Shown here piece by piece: positions 43,954 to 54,000 of a DNA stretch of 64,000 nt (position 1 is its first letter; the number at the start of each line of letters is the position of its first letter). The notes beneath the pieces were generated by a model. It saw only the letters and a program-made list of their open reading frames with translations, did no database searches and had not been told where the DNA came from. The translations under genes and the position numbers were made by a program. The DNA lies in assembly GCA_035561515.1 (NCBI GenBank), contig DATMXP010000053.1, positions 1-64,000 of the forward strand. The letters are read 5' to 3'. Source of the DNA: Terriglobales bacterium. Its GTDB lineage: Bacteria > Acidobacteriota > Terriglobia > Terriglobales > Acidobacteriaceae.

Positions 43954-44385
43954 ATGAAGAGAAGTTTCGCTGTTCTTGTGATTGCAAGTGCACTTGCGTT
44001 CGGTGCACTGGCTCAGGATTCCTCGGTGAAGTACAAATCCGCGAAGGTGGTGCCGGCGACCGACGGAAAGCAAATGTTTGCGACCTACTGCGCGTCCTGT
44101 CACGGTACGGACGGCAAAGGCAAGGGTGCGGCCGCGTCTTCGTTGAAGAAACCGGCGGCAGATCTTACGACACTCTCAAAACGACATGGCGGCAAGTTCC
44201 CGGCTGAACTTGTTAACAAGACCCTCAAGACGCCGACGAGCACTTCTCACCTCAACAAGAAGGATATGCCAAGCTGGGGCTCCGTTTTCAGCGGCATGGG
44301 GGACGAAGCTCAAGCAAACCTTCGGGTTCACAACCTTACGGAGTACCTCCGCTCGTTGCAGGTGAGCGACAGTTCAAGCAAATAG
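43954..44385 (+). CDS. Cytochrome c, periplasmic
   Basis: 143 residues. Signal peptide (SFAVLVIASALAFGALAQ). Haem site CASCHGTDGKGKG (Cys46, Cys49, His50); probable axial Met in KDMPSWGSVFSGM. Last gene of the long plus-strand run, 22 bases after the preceding cytochrome gene, and the fourth c-type cytochrome gene in the regulon. Confidence 0.9.
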   Translation: MKRSFAVLVIASALAFGALAQDSSVKYKSAKVVPATDGKQMFATYCASCHGTDGKGKGAAASSLKKPAADLTTLSKRHGGKFPAELVNKTLKTPTSTSHLNKKDMPSWGSVFSGMGDEAQANLRVHNLTEYLRSLQVSDSSSK

Positions 44386-44812
44386 AGATTCGCCGAGAGT
44401 AGCGGGGTTTGAAACGTCCGCTATCCACTGAGCACTGAGCAAGGACGACGATTCTGCTACTCCCGGCTTGTTTTCTGACTTGCTCATGTCAGGAAATAAC
44501 GAAACGCTCCAGCAGTCGCAGGAAGTTGTGCGAGCAGATGCCGCGGCAAGGCCCAGCACCGTCACATCCAGTAGCTTATAGAGGTCGCGCGCTGTTAGCG
44601 GCAACAGCAGCGGCTGAGCTTCTATCGTCACGCGGTTTGGCAGCTCACGGTTCGACCTCGACGCCAATGTGCACCATGCACTGTAGCCGTGCGTTCACGG
44701 CATGTGGGTACGGGGATGGTATCTATTTCCTGAAACCGGTGCAGAATTTACGCGCGGCAAGATTTCATCGATTGCACTTTGACTGACACGATCCGTTCCG
44801 AATAGCTACGTT
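44386..44812. other. Gene-free region
   Basis: Between the last cytochrome gene and the convergent J-like-domain gene. Several short frames are open but none has a ribosome site or recognisable composition. No terminator with a clear U-tract was found by eye. Confidence 0.45.
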
Positions 44813-46423
44813 TTACTCGTCGGCGGAAGTAAAGTCGAGCGCTTCGCCCAGTTGCTGCTTAATGTCTTTGAGCCAAGCGCGGGCATTGTCTCCGTGTATC
44901 ACCCGCTTCAAAAAGCCCAACCGCTCGGCGACGTTCTCTTGGTTCCGGCGAATGTCTTCCTTGCTGACGTGGGTGTAGAGGTGGAGAAAACTTTCCATGT
45001 TGCGGGGCTTGGCGAAGACGTAAGTGGCGTGGCCGAGTTGTGGAGTTTCGACCGCCACCGCCTTTTCCAGATCGAAGATGTATTCTCCGCGAAAGAGATA
45101 GATGCGGCGGGCACGTCGCGAAAGTTGACCATAGAAGAAGGGGTCGTAATCAGGGCGCCAGTTGATCTGCGCGATATCGAAGTCGGAGGGAATCTTCAGG
45201 CCAACACAGATGCGTTCCAAATCCGTCTTCTCCACGGCGCGATGCTCCAGAAGCAGCCGGACCTGATCGAGCGCCCGGGAATACTGGCCGAAGCGTTGAT
45301 AGGTGTTGTGCGCATGCGCGATTTGCTCGGTAGCACCAGGCGGCAGACGCACGTGCAAGCGGCTGGGCAGTGCCGCCTCCCAGCTCACCAAGCCCCATTC
45401 CCCCAGTCGCTTGCGATAACGCCCGCTTTCAATGAACCAGCCCTCCACTTCCATCTTCACGCCGAGCAGGTGCTTCCAGCGGTTCCAGCTGGCGTCCCAA
45501 ACCAGCGGAACGACGGCGGGATTGATCCAGAACTCGAGGTGACGTGCCACGTCGCGGCATAGCGCGTGGTTCTGATAAAACTCGCACTTGCGCAATTGGA
45601 CATGAAAGCGCCTCGGCCGGCTATTAGGGCGATACGCCAAGATACGGCGCGCAAAAAAGGTAACGCCGTCATGTGAGGGCGCCCCGCTGACCAAGAGCGA
45701 TCCAAAGCCGCCGTAAGGAAAGACGGCGGCTGCTTCGGCGTCCAGCAACAAGGTGTCATAACAGGTCCGCAACTCGGGCTGGGCCAAGATGTTGAAGGCG
45801 CGCTCCAGCATGGTCCGGAGTTTGCCACCGGACCCGGCTGACTGAAGTTCCAGGCAGCGCAGCTTGAATGCGACCCGCATTTCCGCGGGCGACGAACCCG
45901 GTGAAACACCAAGAAGTTCGTAAAAGGTGGGGTACTTGGCTTTGCCGCCGGACTGCGGCAGGCAATAGAAGTATTCGCGGAGGAGATGGCAGGGCAGGTA
46001 AATACCGGAGATGCCAAGACCTCCACGCTGAACCTCGGCGGAGACAAACCAACGGTCGCGTTTATCCGTTTTGGGCGGCGTGACATATCCAATCGGCGCC
46101 AAGTACAGGTTACCCTCAGTTGTCGACGCCGTTCTCTTGCGGACGTAGATCTCTGCTCCTTTCGCTTGATCCTCAGGGACAGGAAACGCGAGTTCATCCC
46201 CGGGCGTTAGATAGGGGGCGAGAAATTGAGGCAGACGGACCTTGGCCCGATTCGCAAGCACACAACAGGGTGGATCGACCTGGCGCAGAACGCTCACCAC
46301 GCGCTCGCAGCACACCGGGTTCGAGCAAGTGATGGGCGCAGCCATAGCGTCGACGCATTCTAGGCCGGATTCAACGAGTGGTCGAATAGGGCAGCGACCC
46401 GCGCCCCCGGAACTGGTCTTCAT
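44813..46423 (-). CDS. Large hypothetical protein with a J-like domain lacking HPD
   Basis: 536 residues (MAAPITCSNPVC at 46345 is a possible inner start). Cys pairs at the N-terminus (CSNPVCCERV, DPPCCVLANR) suggest a small metal site. Residues of about 167-227 (TFYELLGVSPGSSPAEMRVA ... LERAFNILAQPELRTCYDTL) match a J-domain in helices 2-4 but the HPD tripeptide that stimulates Hsp70 is absent. The rest (about 230-536) has many aromatic and Arg residues and no known motif. Function unknown; a protein-interaction role is likely. Confidence 0.75.
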   Translation of the reverse strand: MKTSSGGAGRCPIRPLVESGLECVDAMAAPITCSNPVCCERVVSVLRQVDPPCCVLANRAKVRLPQFLAPYLTPGDELAFPVPEDQAKGAEIYVRKRTASTTEGNLYLAPIGYVTPPKTDKRDRWFVSAEVQRGGLGISGIYLPCHLLREYFYCLPQSGGKAKYPTFYELLGVSPGSSPAEMRVAFKLRCLELQSAGSGGKLRTMLERAFNILAQPELRTCYDTLLLDAEAAAVFPYGGFGSLLVSGAPSHDGVTFFARRILAYRPNSRPRRFHVQLRKCEFYQNHALCRDVARHLEFWINPAVVPLVWDASWNRWKHLLGVKMEVEGWFIESGRYRKRLGEWGLVSWEAALPSRLHVRLPPGATEQIAHAHNTYQRFGQYSRALDQVRLLLEHRAVEKTDLERICVGLKIPSDFDIAQINWRPDYDPFFYGQLSRRARRIYLFRGEYIFDLEKAVAVETPQLGHATYVFAKPRNMESFLHLYTHVSKEDIRRNQENVAERLGFLKRVIHGDNARAWLKDIKQQLGEALDFTSADE

Positions 46424-46542
46424 CGGCGCTGTATGGAGGCACGAGACGCGGACGTCTTTAGCTTTGCAATTTCCGAGACCTCAGCTGAATCGGACCGAGG
46501 AATGGGAACATCCAAAAAACGATTGATTGGAATTTTGGGCTC

Positions 46543-46959
46543 ATGAAAAACCTAAAGGAGTTCGAAGACGCAGTTTCGGCATGGCCGAATATCTCGGTTC
46601 ATCCACACCGATTTCAGGCCAAGGAGTTCCGGTTTGACAAAGCAGAAGTCGGGCATCTGCATCAAGGCGGGGTTCTGGACATTCCATTCCCTCGCTCGGT
46701 TCGCGATGCGCTTCTGGCGGAGGGGCTTGCTGAACAGCACCGCTGGGTTCCGAATTCGGGTTGGGTTACTTTTGCTATCCGCAGCGAGCGGGACGTTCAG
46801 CACGCCCTGTGGCTCATGCGCTTGTCGTACCTGCGTTATGCGTTGAAGACGGACAGCGATCCTCGTTCCTTGCTAGAGAGCGAAAGCGAGAAACTACATT
46901 TGGCGCCGCGCTTCCGATCCCTGCTGGAAAAGTTCGTCTCGGCTGAGAATCCGGTTTGA
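46543..46959 (+). CDS. DUF5519 / luciferase-domain small protein
   Basis: 138 residues, cytoplasmic. The pattern of the DUF5519 (so-called luciferase domain) family is visible: FRFDKAEVGHLHQGGVLDIP near the start, AEQHRWVPNSGWVTFAIRSE in the middle, and a helical end ALWLMRLSYLRYAL. The name comes from a distant link to eukaryotic sequences; bacterial members have no established activity. It is divergent from the J-like-domain gene. Confidence 0.75.
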   Translation: MKNLKEFEDAVSAWPNISVHPHRFQAKEFRFDKAEVGHLHQGGVLDIPFPRSVRDALLAEGLAEQHRWVPNSGWVTFAIRSERDVQHALWLMRLSYLRYALKTDSDPRSLLESESEKLHLAPRFRSLLEKFVSAENPV

Positions 46960-46980
46960 TCTTCACTACCACATAAAGGG

Positions 46981-46998
46981 CGCGGCAGGGTTGCCGCG
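46981..46998. terminator. Short hairpin between convergent genes
   Basis: CGCGGCA-GGGT-TGCCGCG, a perfect 7-bp stem between the DUF5519 stop and the convergent regulator stop. There is no strong U-tract, so termination is uncertain. Confidence 0.35.
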
Positions 46999-47053
46999 TT
47001 CCCGCGCGGGCATCGTTCAGGCGAGCTGCCCGCCTTTGCCCACCGTTGAGATC

Positions 47054-47866
47054 CTAGTGGGCATCGTTGGGCTGCATGTCCGCAATCCGCATGGTAACGG
47101 CAGTGACGCGGCCGAGAACCTCTGCATCTCCCGGATAGCGAATATGCCTTGCCTGTCCACGCGATTGGGCGGAGGGAATGAGGATCAACTGGCTTCCATC
47201 CAATTCGCACCAACTGCAGACGTAACTGTCGCGCAGTTCAACAAAATAGATCGGCCGATCGAACTCGTTCTGCCAATACCCTCGCCTGATCTTTCGTTGA
47301 CGGTCGTCAATCTGGACGAACGAGCCCGGGCGGATATGCGGGTAGAGCGTGTAGTCCTCCATGCCGATGTAGCCGTACAGTGAGTTGCGCAAGTTCATCT
47401 GCTCGAGTAGGGGAAGGGGAATTTCGCCCCAGCTTTCAAACATTCGGGACACCAGATTGGTGTGCTCCAGCTGAACTTTAGCGCGCAGTTCGACGGGTGC
47501 CACCATCGTAGCCGTGCTGCTTCTGGGTGCAGTTTCAAGCAGGTGTGTATGCGGCAGGGTCACTGATCTTTGTTCTTTGCTGATGTCGCGGAGGCGGAAA
47601 CCGAAGAACGCAAGAATCTGGTCGAGATCGCATTTATAGATAACGCAAAGGCTGTAAAGCTTGCAGAAGTTGGGCGTAAACTTGCCGTTTTCAATTTCAG
47701 TGAGCCAGTTGTGAGAGATGCAAAAATCCTGACTGTTCTTGTCCTGGGCAATCTTGAAGCTCAACCGTTCCACATCCCGGGTGGAAAGGCGCAGACGTTC
47801 GCGTTGGGCGCGAAGCCACTGACCTGCTTCCGGGCTCGATGTCGTCGGCAACATCGAACGTGCCAT
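47054..47866 (-). CDS. XRE-type regulator with LexA/S24-like C-terminal domain
   Basis: 270 residues. An N-terminal helix-turn-helix (LRAQRERLRLSTRDVERLSF, with the recognition part ISHNWLTEIENGKFTPNF) is followed by IYKCDLDQILAFFGF and a linker. The C-terminal part (about 165-255: SLYGYIGMEDYTLYPHIRPG, SFVQIDDRQR, GRVTAVTMRIADM) has the beta-rich shape of the S24/LexA dimerisation domain. No Ser-Lys protease dyad is obvious. Its target is unknown; the remnant at 48.3 kb is a decayed relative facing it. Confidence 0.8.
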   Translation of the reverse strand: MARSMLPTTSSPEAGQWLRAQRERLRLSTRDVERLSFKIAQDKNSQDFCISHNWLTEIENGKFTPNFCKLYSLCVIYKCDLDQILAFFGFRLRDISKEQRSVTLPHTHLLETAPRSSTATMVAPVELRAKVQLEHTNLVSRMFESWGEIPLPLLEQMNLRNSLYGYIGMEDYTLYPHIRPGSFVQIDDRQRKIRRGYWQNEFDRPIYFVELRDSYVCSWCELDGSQLILIPSAQSRGQARHIRYPGDAEVLGRVTAVTMRIADMQPNDAH

Positions 47867-48320
47867 CCTCGAAGGGGCGTATCTTACCGCAAAACGCGCT
47901 CTTCATTCGCGGCGACTCTGAATATTTTCAATATCGCGACAAGCTCGATGAGAAGGTCACCTGAGTCGAATGCACCATTCCCGGTAAAATTCTCCCCTCT
48001 TTGGTCGCAATTCCGACCACTTCCATGGCGGCATCGGCGGTGGCCGATGCGCCTCAATCTCCGCAAGGTCTCTGATGCAAGTGGTCAGGTTGGTCACAAC
48101 TCCGGGCAGACCCCAGATACTTGCGCCGGTGGAGTCGTGTCTCGGTTATACAGCTTGCATCGCTGTGCAGGAGGCTCCTGGAGGAGTTTGGATCAGGATT
48201 GCCCTCGTACGGTTTCGTACGGTTGGGAAGAAGATGTTGAGTTTAACCGGGGTCGACCAGGTCTCCGTGGGGGAAAAACTCAGCGAGAGGCTTGCCCGTG
48301 TGTCCCGAGTCGGTTTCGCG
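47867..48320. other. Intergenic region between a regulator and its decayed relative
   Basis: No intact gene. The frame that later becomes the regulator relic is open from 48075, but the part before about 48330 has no family resemblance. Promoters for the minus-strand regulator must lie near 47870-47950. Confidence 0.45.
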
Positions 48321-48673
48321 AAACAAGGCAGATGTGTGGCCCGCGTTCGATCGATCTTGGCAAATAAAGGTCTTACTCTCTCGAAGGCGTCGCGGATGTC
48401 CGAGCGCCTGTACGGTCGTTCCTCGCCCTATTTCCTTCCTCACAATTTGTACTTCGATCTGAAAATTGCGACCTTTGGACCGAGTATCTACAGGTTCTGG
48501 CACTCAGCCGCATCACAGGTTACCGGTTTGAGGACTGGCTGCGCGTCTTCGGCTTTGACATCGAAGACATTACTCCAATGCGACCATACCCCCATACGAG
48601 GCAGATGAGTAAAACAACCGGGGGGCACTCCACTGTGAAAGAGGGTGCTCCCCGAGAAAGCCGGATTCTCTAG
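48321..48673 (+). pseudogene. Frameshifted XRE-like regulator relic
   Basis: Two frames together give a protein similar in plan to the XRE-type helix-turn-helix of the neighbouring regulator. From 48339 frame one reads ARVRSILANKGLTLSKASRM and SSPYFLPHNLYFDLK up to GPSIY. From 48491 frame two continues QVLALSRITGYRFEDWLRVF and GFDIEDITPMRPYP, ending at the TAG at 48671. One missing base near 48491 explains the shift. The start codon is unclear. The compact domain and the missing C-terminal half suggest a truncated, inactive copy. Confidence 0.65.
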
Positions 48674-50997
48674 CTGTTCGGGGGGACTGCTTTCACGAAC
48701 CAGTCCAGAATCCGAGTCAGATAATCCTTGTGATTCTCGTATCCCCACGCTTCTGCCGAGTGTCCTGCTCCGGCGTATTGAGCATAGAAAACTCTTTTTC
48801 CAAGCCGTCTGAGGCCCACGAAGATCTGGTCAGCCAGAAAACTAGGGACCGTGTCGTCGTTCAGGCCGTGAAGGATCAAGAGAGGAGTCTCAACCCGATT
48901 AAGGTACAAGAAAGGCGAATTCTCGGCGTATCGGCGATAAAAGGCCCACGGCGTACCATCCATCAGTCCTTGTCCGCCTTCGTCTGCAGCAACACCAAAG
49001 CTATTCCCGAGCTTGTCCATGGCAGCATAGTGAGAGAAGAGATCGCTGTACCCGCTGCTCACCACGGCAGCTTTGAACCGCTTCGTCTGCACCAAAAGGC
49101 AGAGGACACTGTAACCACCGTAACTGTGTCCCATAATGCCAACCCGATCGGGGTCGGCGATTCCCAACTCAATTACCTTGTTGACCCCCGGCAACACGGT
49201 TTTGGCAAGGTCGAAAAGGGGAGTGCCGACAGACTGCGGCGCATCCGGGCAAAGCACCGCATAACCGCGCGTGGCAAACAGCTGCATATTCATCGGGCTG
49301 ATACATCCCGAGAAACCAAACGTCGGCAAATTCGCGGAGAGGAAGTGACCACCATAGACGCCCACAATCAGCGGGTATCTCTTTCCAGACTGGAAATCTG
49401 AAGGCAATAACAAAGCGCCGCGTAGCCGCTGTCCATCCATCCCCATCCACTCGATGATCCGGCTCGAACCCATCGGATAGCGATTTAGCTCGGGATTCAG
49501 GTGGGTGACCGAGTGCGGTTCTCGGTCGTGGGCAGCAAACGCCCAAAGATCGCGACTGCGTGCAGAGCTTTCCGCCACGTAGAACACGGAACCTCCCCGC
49601 TCTGGTGCAAACATATTGATGGGGCTATCCACGTCAAATTCTCCCGCGAACAGCTCGACGTGCTCGCCGCTGTTCAAGTTCACTTTGTGAAAGGATCGCT
49701 TTTGTGTCTTCTCATCGCGAGCAATCAAAACAATTGCAGAGCCCCGCTCAGTGCTCCAAGTCAGATTGCTACCCTTGCGTATCGTCTCCACCACTTTGCC
49801 GGGAAAGCGTGCGAGCGCCCGCAGTCGGCCGTCCGCGACCGAGGCTTTCCAAATTGTCTCCTTCGATGCAACCAGCACCGAATGACCCGTTTCATCCCAA
49901 AGCGGCAACTGAACCACGCTTCCGGCGAAGCCGGCTTTCAGCGCATGCCCCTCACTCGGGAGCTGAAAGGTCACCCGTCGACTAGCGTCCACATCGATGA
50001 TTAGGAGCTCGCTTGCGGACAGCATCCCGGCAGAACGGCAGGCAAGAAATTTTCCATCGGGAGACCAGGTTACCGTAAAAGGTGTAGGGCCGAGCTTTAC
50101 ATCAGTGGCGAGCACGCGAAAACTGCGGCGGGAAACGTCCAGGACGGCAAGGTCATAGAGGAGTTGTTGCGTACCGGGCTGGGCAAACCGTTTTCGGACA
50201 GCCACGGCGACGTGTTCGCCGTCAGGGGACACCCAGAACGCTCCAATTCGCACGTCGGCCAGCAAGCGCTCGGAATGTCCCTGCAGGACATCCACGTCCA
50301 CCAAATCGTAAGACGCGCTTATATCCCAGGGGTCGGCTTGACGGGATTGGTCAGAGTCTTCTTTTTCCGCGGTGTAGAGTCGTACCGAGACACCCTCAGG
50401 CGCGCGAGACCGTTCATCCGGGTCAGCAAACGTCTGAACAACACTTCGCTCGGCTGTCTCTCGTGTTGCTTGTCGCGGTCCGGTGCGTATGTAGATGTGC
50501 CGACTGTCCTGCGCCCAGCGAAAAGTGCCGATTATGCACTCTTCGACCCGCACCAGTTCCCAGTGCTTTCCCAAGAGCCGATCCCATACGGAGACGGTCC
50601 TGACCGGCGGCGCATCCGGCATGAGCTTCCGACTGCAGAAGGCCAGATACCTTCCATCGGGAGACCAGTCTGGCATGGAAGGACTTGAATCGGGAAGAGC
50701 CAATTCCTTTTCAGCCTGGGTTTCGAGATCGAGGACTCTGAGAACACTATCGTTAGTTTGTACGCGTCCGATGGTAGAAGCCTTCGCAGATTTCTCATTC
50801 ACCACGAAGGCAGTCCATCGGCCATCGGCAGAAATCGCAAATGGGTCGTAGGCTTCAAAGGAGCGGAGACGCAAGAGTACTTCGACAGGAAGTGGAACTG
50901 CCGCCTGCGCGAAACAGGCATACCCCCACAACAACAGCACAGCGGCAGTTCCAAACACTAGGGGAAGTCGGAAGCGGGCAGAGATAGTAGAGGGCAT
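48670..50997 (-). CDS. Prolyl-oligopeptidase-family serine peptidase (S9), secreted
   Basis: 775 residues from ATG 50997 (AGGGA upstream), with a signal peptide (LPLVFGTAAVLLLWGYACFA). The N-terminal half is a beta-propeller with TolB/WD40-like blades (SPDGRYLAFCSRK, WSPDGKFLACRS). The C-terminal alpha/beta-hydrolase domain has the nucleophile elbow GIMGHSYGGYSVLCL, acid Asp in HGLNDDTVPS and catalytic His in YAGAGHSAEAWG. S9 enzymes cleave oligopeptides, often as dipeptidyl or acylaminoacyl peptidases. It follows a TonB receptor gene by 64 bases, so it probably degrades peptides imported by that receptor. Confidence 0.9.
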   Translation of the reverse strand: MPSTISARFRLPLVFGTAAVLLLWGYACFAQAAVPLPVEVLLRLRSFEAYDPFAISADGRWTAFVVNEKSAKASTIGRVQTNDSVLRVLDLETQAEKELALPDSSPSMPDWSPDGRYLAFCSRKLMPDAPPVRTVSVWDRLLGKHWELVRVEECIIGTFRWAQDSRHIYIRTGPRQATRETAERSVVQTFADPDERSRAPEGVSVRLYTAEKEDSDQSRQADPWDISASYDLVDVDVLQGHSERLLADVRIGAFWVSPDGEHVAVAVRKRFAQPGTQQLLYDLAVLDVSRRSFRVLATDVKLGPTPFTVTWSPDGKFLACRSAGMLSASELLIIDVDASRRVTFQLPSEGHALKAGFAGSVVQLPLWDETGHSVLVASKETIWKASVADGRLRALARFPGKVVETIRKGSNLTWSTERGSAIVLIARDEKTQKRSFHKVNLNSGEHVELFAGEFDVDSPINMFAPERGGSVFYVAESSARSRDLWAFAAHDREPHSVTHLNPELNRYPMGSSRIIEWMGMDGQRLRGALLLPSDFQSGKRYPLIVGVYGGHFLSANLPTFGFSGCISPMNMQLFATRGYAVLCPDAPQSVGTPLFDLAKTVLPGVNKVIELGIADPDRVGIMGHSYGGYSVLCLLVQTKRFKAAVVSSGYSDLFSHYAAMDKLGNSFGVAADEGGQGLMDGTPWAFYRRYAENSPFLYLNRVETPLLILHGLNDDTVPSFLADQIFVGLRRLGKRVFYAQYAGAGHSAEAWGYENHKDYLTRILDWFVKAVPPNS

Positions 50998-51061
50998 GCG
51001 AGAGTCCCTGAGGTGCACGTGACGATGTGGTGAGTGAACAGACGTGTCCGCTTTCTGCCCT

Positions 51062-54000
51062 TCAGAACGTAAGTTTTAAAGACAGTTGGAGTGACCGAGG
51101 CCCTCCTTGTTGGAACAGCGGGTTCAAGCCACTGAGTCCTTGATTCAGCATCTGAGTTGAACTCAGATAGGCCGACCCGTAGTCCAGGATTGCTCGTGGA
51201 TTGGCGAAATTGGGATGATTGAAGATGTTGAAAGCGTCGACCCGCACCTGCGTTGAGAGGCGGTCGGTCACTCGGATCTTGCGTGCAACTGATAAATCCA
51301 CCTGCTTAAGGCCGAAACCCGATATATCATTGCGTGGCTCGGTGCCTTGCCGCGTGGTATTTGGAACAGAGAAAGCTGCCGGATTGAGGCTCTTTCCTCC
51401 CGGGGCAGATGAGTTGGCAATCCAGGGAGACTGTCCTGACACTAAGTCCGGCCGAGAAAGAGCATACCCACGGGGATCAGGCGAAGTCGAATACAGAGCC
51501 GCGTTGAACGGAAATCCAGTTCGCGCAACGACCACCGCATTGATCGACCAGCCGCCGGCGATCGCCGCTAACACACGGTGTCCGCGAATTTGTGGCATAT
51601 CAAAGGTCAGGGCTCCGGAGAAGCTGTGCCGTACATCGAAATCAGAGGATGCGGAATCGCCGGCAGCGGAAATGGTAGTGTTGGCCAAGCCGGCGACGAC
51701 ATCGTTCGAGCTATTGTCACGTGAGTGAGCAAAGGTATAGTTGAGGAGGACCTGGAGCCCTGATGACATAGGTCTCCGGTATTGCAGCTGCAAGCCATCA
51801 TACTTCGACCATGCGCCGTTGTAGGTGAGAAGAAAGTCGGCGCGAAGATCCGGGTTTGGCTGATACATGACCTGCTGTCGCAGCAGGCTCTTGCCCACCT
51901 GGCCAACATAGGTCATGGACACGGTCTGTTCTCCTGCTAAAGACTTCTCGACCGCTGCATTCCATTGGTAGGACCGCGGCAGTTTCATCGCTGGATCAAA
52001 CGCAAGCACATCGAAGGTGAAGGGCGGTGAAAACGTGATCGGAGGCAGATACTGGCCAGCATCGGAGAGAGGCAGCGCTACATTGGCAACGAAGCCTGGT
52101 GCGATGTTGGGATAGGAAGTGGCCAATTGAGCAGATGCACCCATTCCGAGGTCATAGAAGATTCCGGCTCCAGCGCGCAAGACGAGATCGTGGGTCGGAT
52201 TGTAGGCCAGACCAATACGCGGCGCGAAGTTTCTGTAACGAGTTTGCCAGATCGATGTTCCCGGCGGCGCGATCGATATCTTTGCGGCATCGAACACATT
52301 CTCCCAAGCGGCTAAACGGGTTTCGCCACGGGCCGCGGGCGCGGGACTCAGTTCCCAGCGCAACCCATAGGTCACAGCAAGATTCGCGCTGGCTCTCCAC
52401 ATATCCTGCGCATACAACGATAGTGAGTGCGTGAGCAGCTGCGAGTAGTTACCGGATGCAACATATAAGCTGGCTTCATTCGTGTTTACCAGAGATTGCA
52501 CCGTCGGCGCAGCGACCTCGACAAAGCCTCGGTACGGTTTGCTGTTGAGGAAAAGAGCGCGATAATCACCTCCCAGCTTGATTCGGTGGCTTCCCATAAT
52601 CAGAGTAAGGTCGTCACTGAAGTTGAGTTGCCGGGAAAGGTTTCGTGCCTGCGGACCTATGGAATAGTAGGCAGTGTCGTAGGTTATGAACGCCGCTTCG
52701 TGGTCGGCAGACGATAAGTTGTTGAGGATGGCCGAAGCCGGCAAGGGGACCGCGCCTGCGAAGGAGTCCAGCGAGGTTACGAAATTCGAGGTTTGGGAAG
52801 AGTAGTTCGCTCGCAACGAGTTTGCCATCCGCGGGGACAAGAGCACGTCGACTCCCACCGTCAATGTCCGGGTGTTCACCTCGGATGTATATAGGTTGCT
52901 GAGACTGTTCTGCCGCTGGATTCCGACGGAGGGGGCATCGCTGTAGCGCGAGAAAAGCGCCCACTTCGAGCCCCATCGGTGATCCAAGCGAATGCTTCCG
53001 GCATTGAGGGCGGCCGAATTCGAGAATACCCCGGTGAAGACCCCGGTAGCGCCACTTGACGGTCCGTTGGGCAGTGGATAAGCCTTCAAGAACGGCGCCA
53101 CTTCTGGACTTGCGTCGGAGCGCGCCTGCAGCGACGGCACCTTAATGATTTTGGTCTGAGGCAGGCGCAAGCGCGCTCCCTCATAGGACAAGAAGAAGAA
53201 TGTGTGGTTCTTCCAGAGGGGGCCTCCAAAATACCCGCCAAAGTTGTTATACCGCTCCGGCGCATGCGGACGGCCTGGAAGTGCGTTGGCAAACCAATCG
53301 TTGGCGTCGAGGGCATCGTTGCGAAAGTATTCGTAGACTCCGCCGTGGGGGTCGTTGGTACCGGAGCGGGTGGTCAGCAATACCTGGCCTCCCGGCGTCT
53401 TGCCAAACTCCGGCGCAAAGGAGGAGGTTTCCACCCGGAATTCCTGGAGAGCCTCTACTGACACCAGACTGCTGGTTCCACCCAACACGCTGAACGCCTG
53501 CCCGGCGCCACTGCCGGACTGACCGAGGGCGAGTGTGGGAGAAACGCCGAAATTGGCAGAGACTCCATCAACCAAGAAGTTATTGGCAGTCGTCCGCTGG
53601 CCGGAAATACTGAACTGTCCAGGTGAGCCCGGAACCGAGGGAGCGATGACCACGCCCGGCGTCAGTTGCAGCAGGGTGTTGAAACTGCGGCCATTCAGAG
53701 GCAGGCTCTCGACGAACTTCTTGTCGATCACGGTGCTGACGGCCGCCGATTCTGTGTTCATCAGCGGTGCGCCACCTTCGACAGTCACCGACTCGATAGC
53801 TGCGCCGACAGGAAGTGTAAAGTTGATCGCCAGTGCATCCTGAACCTGAACCACGACGTCCGGCTTGATCAGCGTTTTGAAGCCTGACTTGGAAACCTGA
53901 ACCCGGTAAGGGCCAGGAGACAGGTTCGGTACCACATAGATGCCTTCGGCATTCGTCTGGCTGAGGTACTTCACCCCGGTGGCGTCGTTAACGATCACGA

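Noticed and set aside
44374..44786. Short frames on both strands after the last cytochrome gene
   Set aside because: No ribosome site, no hydrophobic or domain pattern, biased composition.
47570..48367. 265-codon plus-strand frame opposite the XRE/LexA-like regulator
   Set aside because: Its first half is antisense to a supported gene and the second half is in a different frame from the regulator relic.
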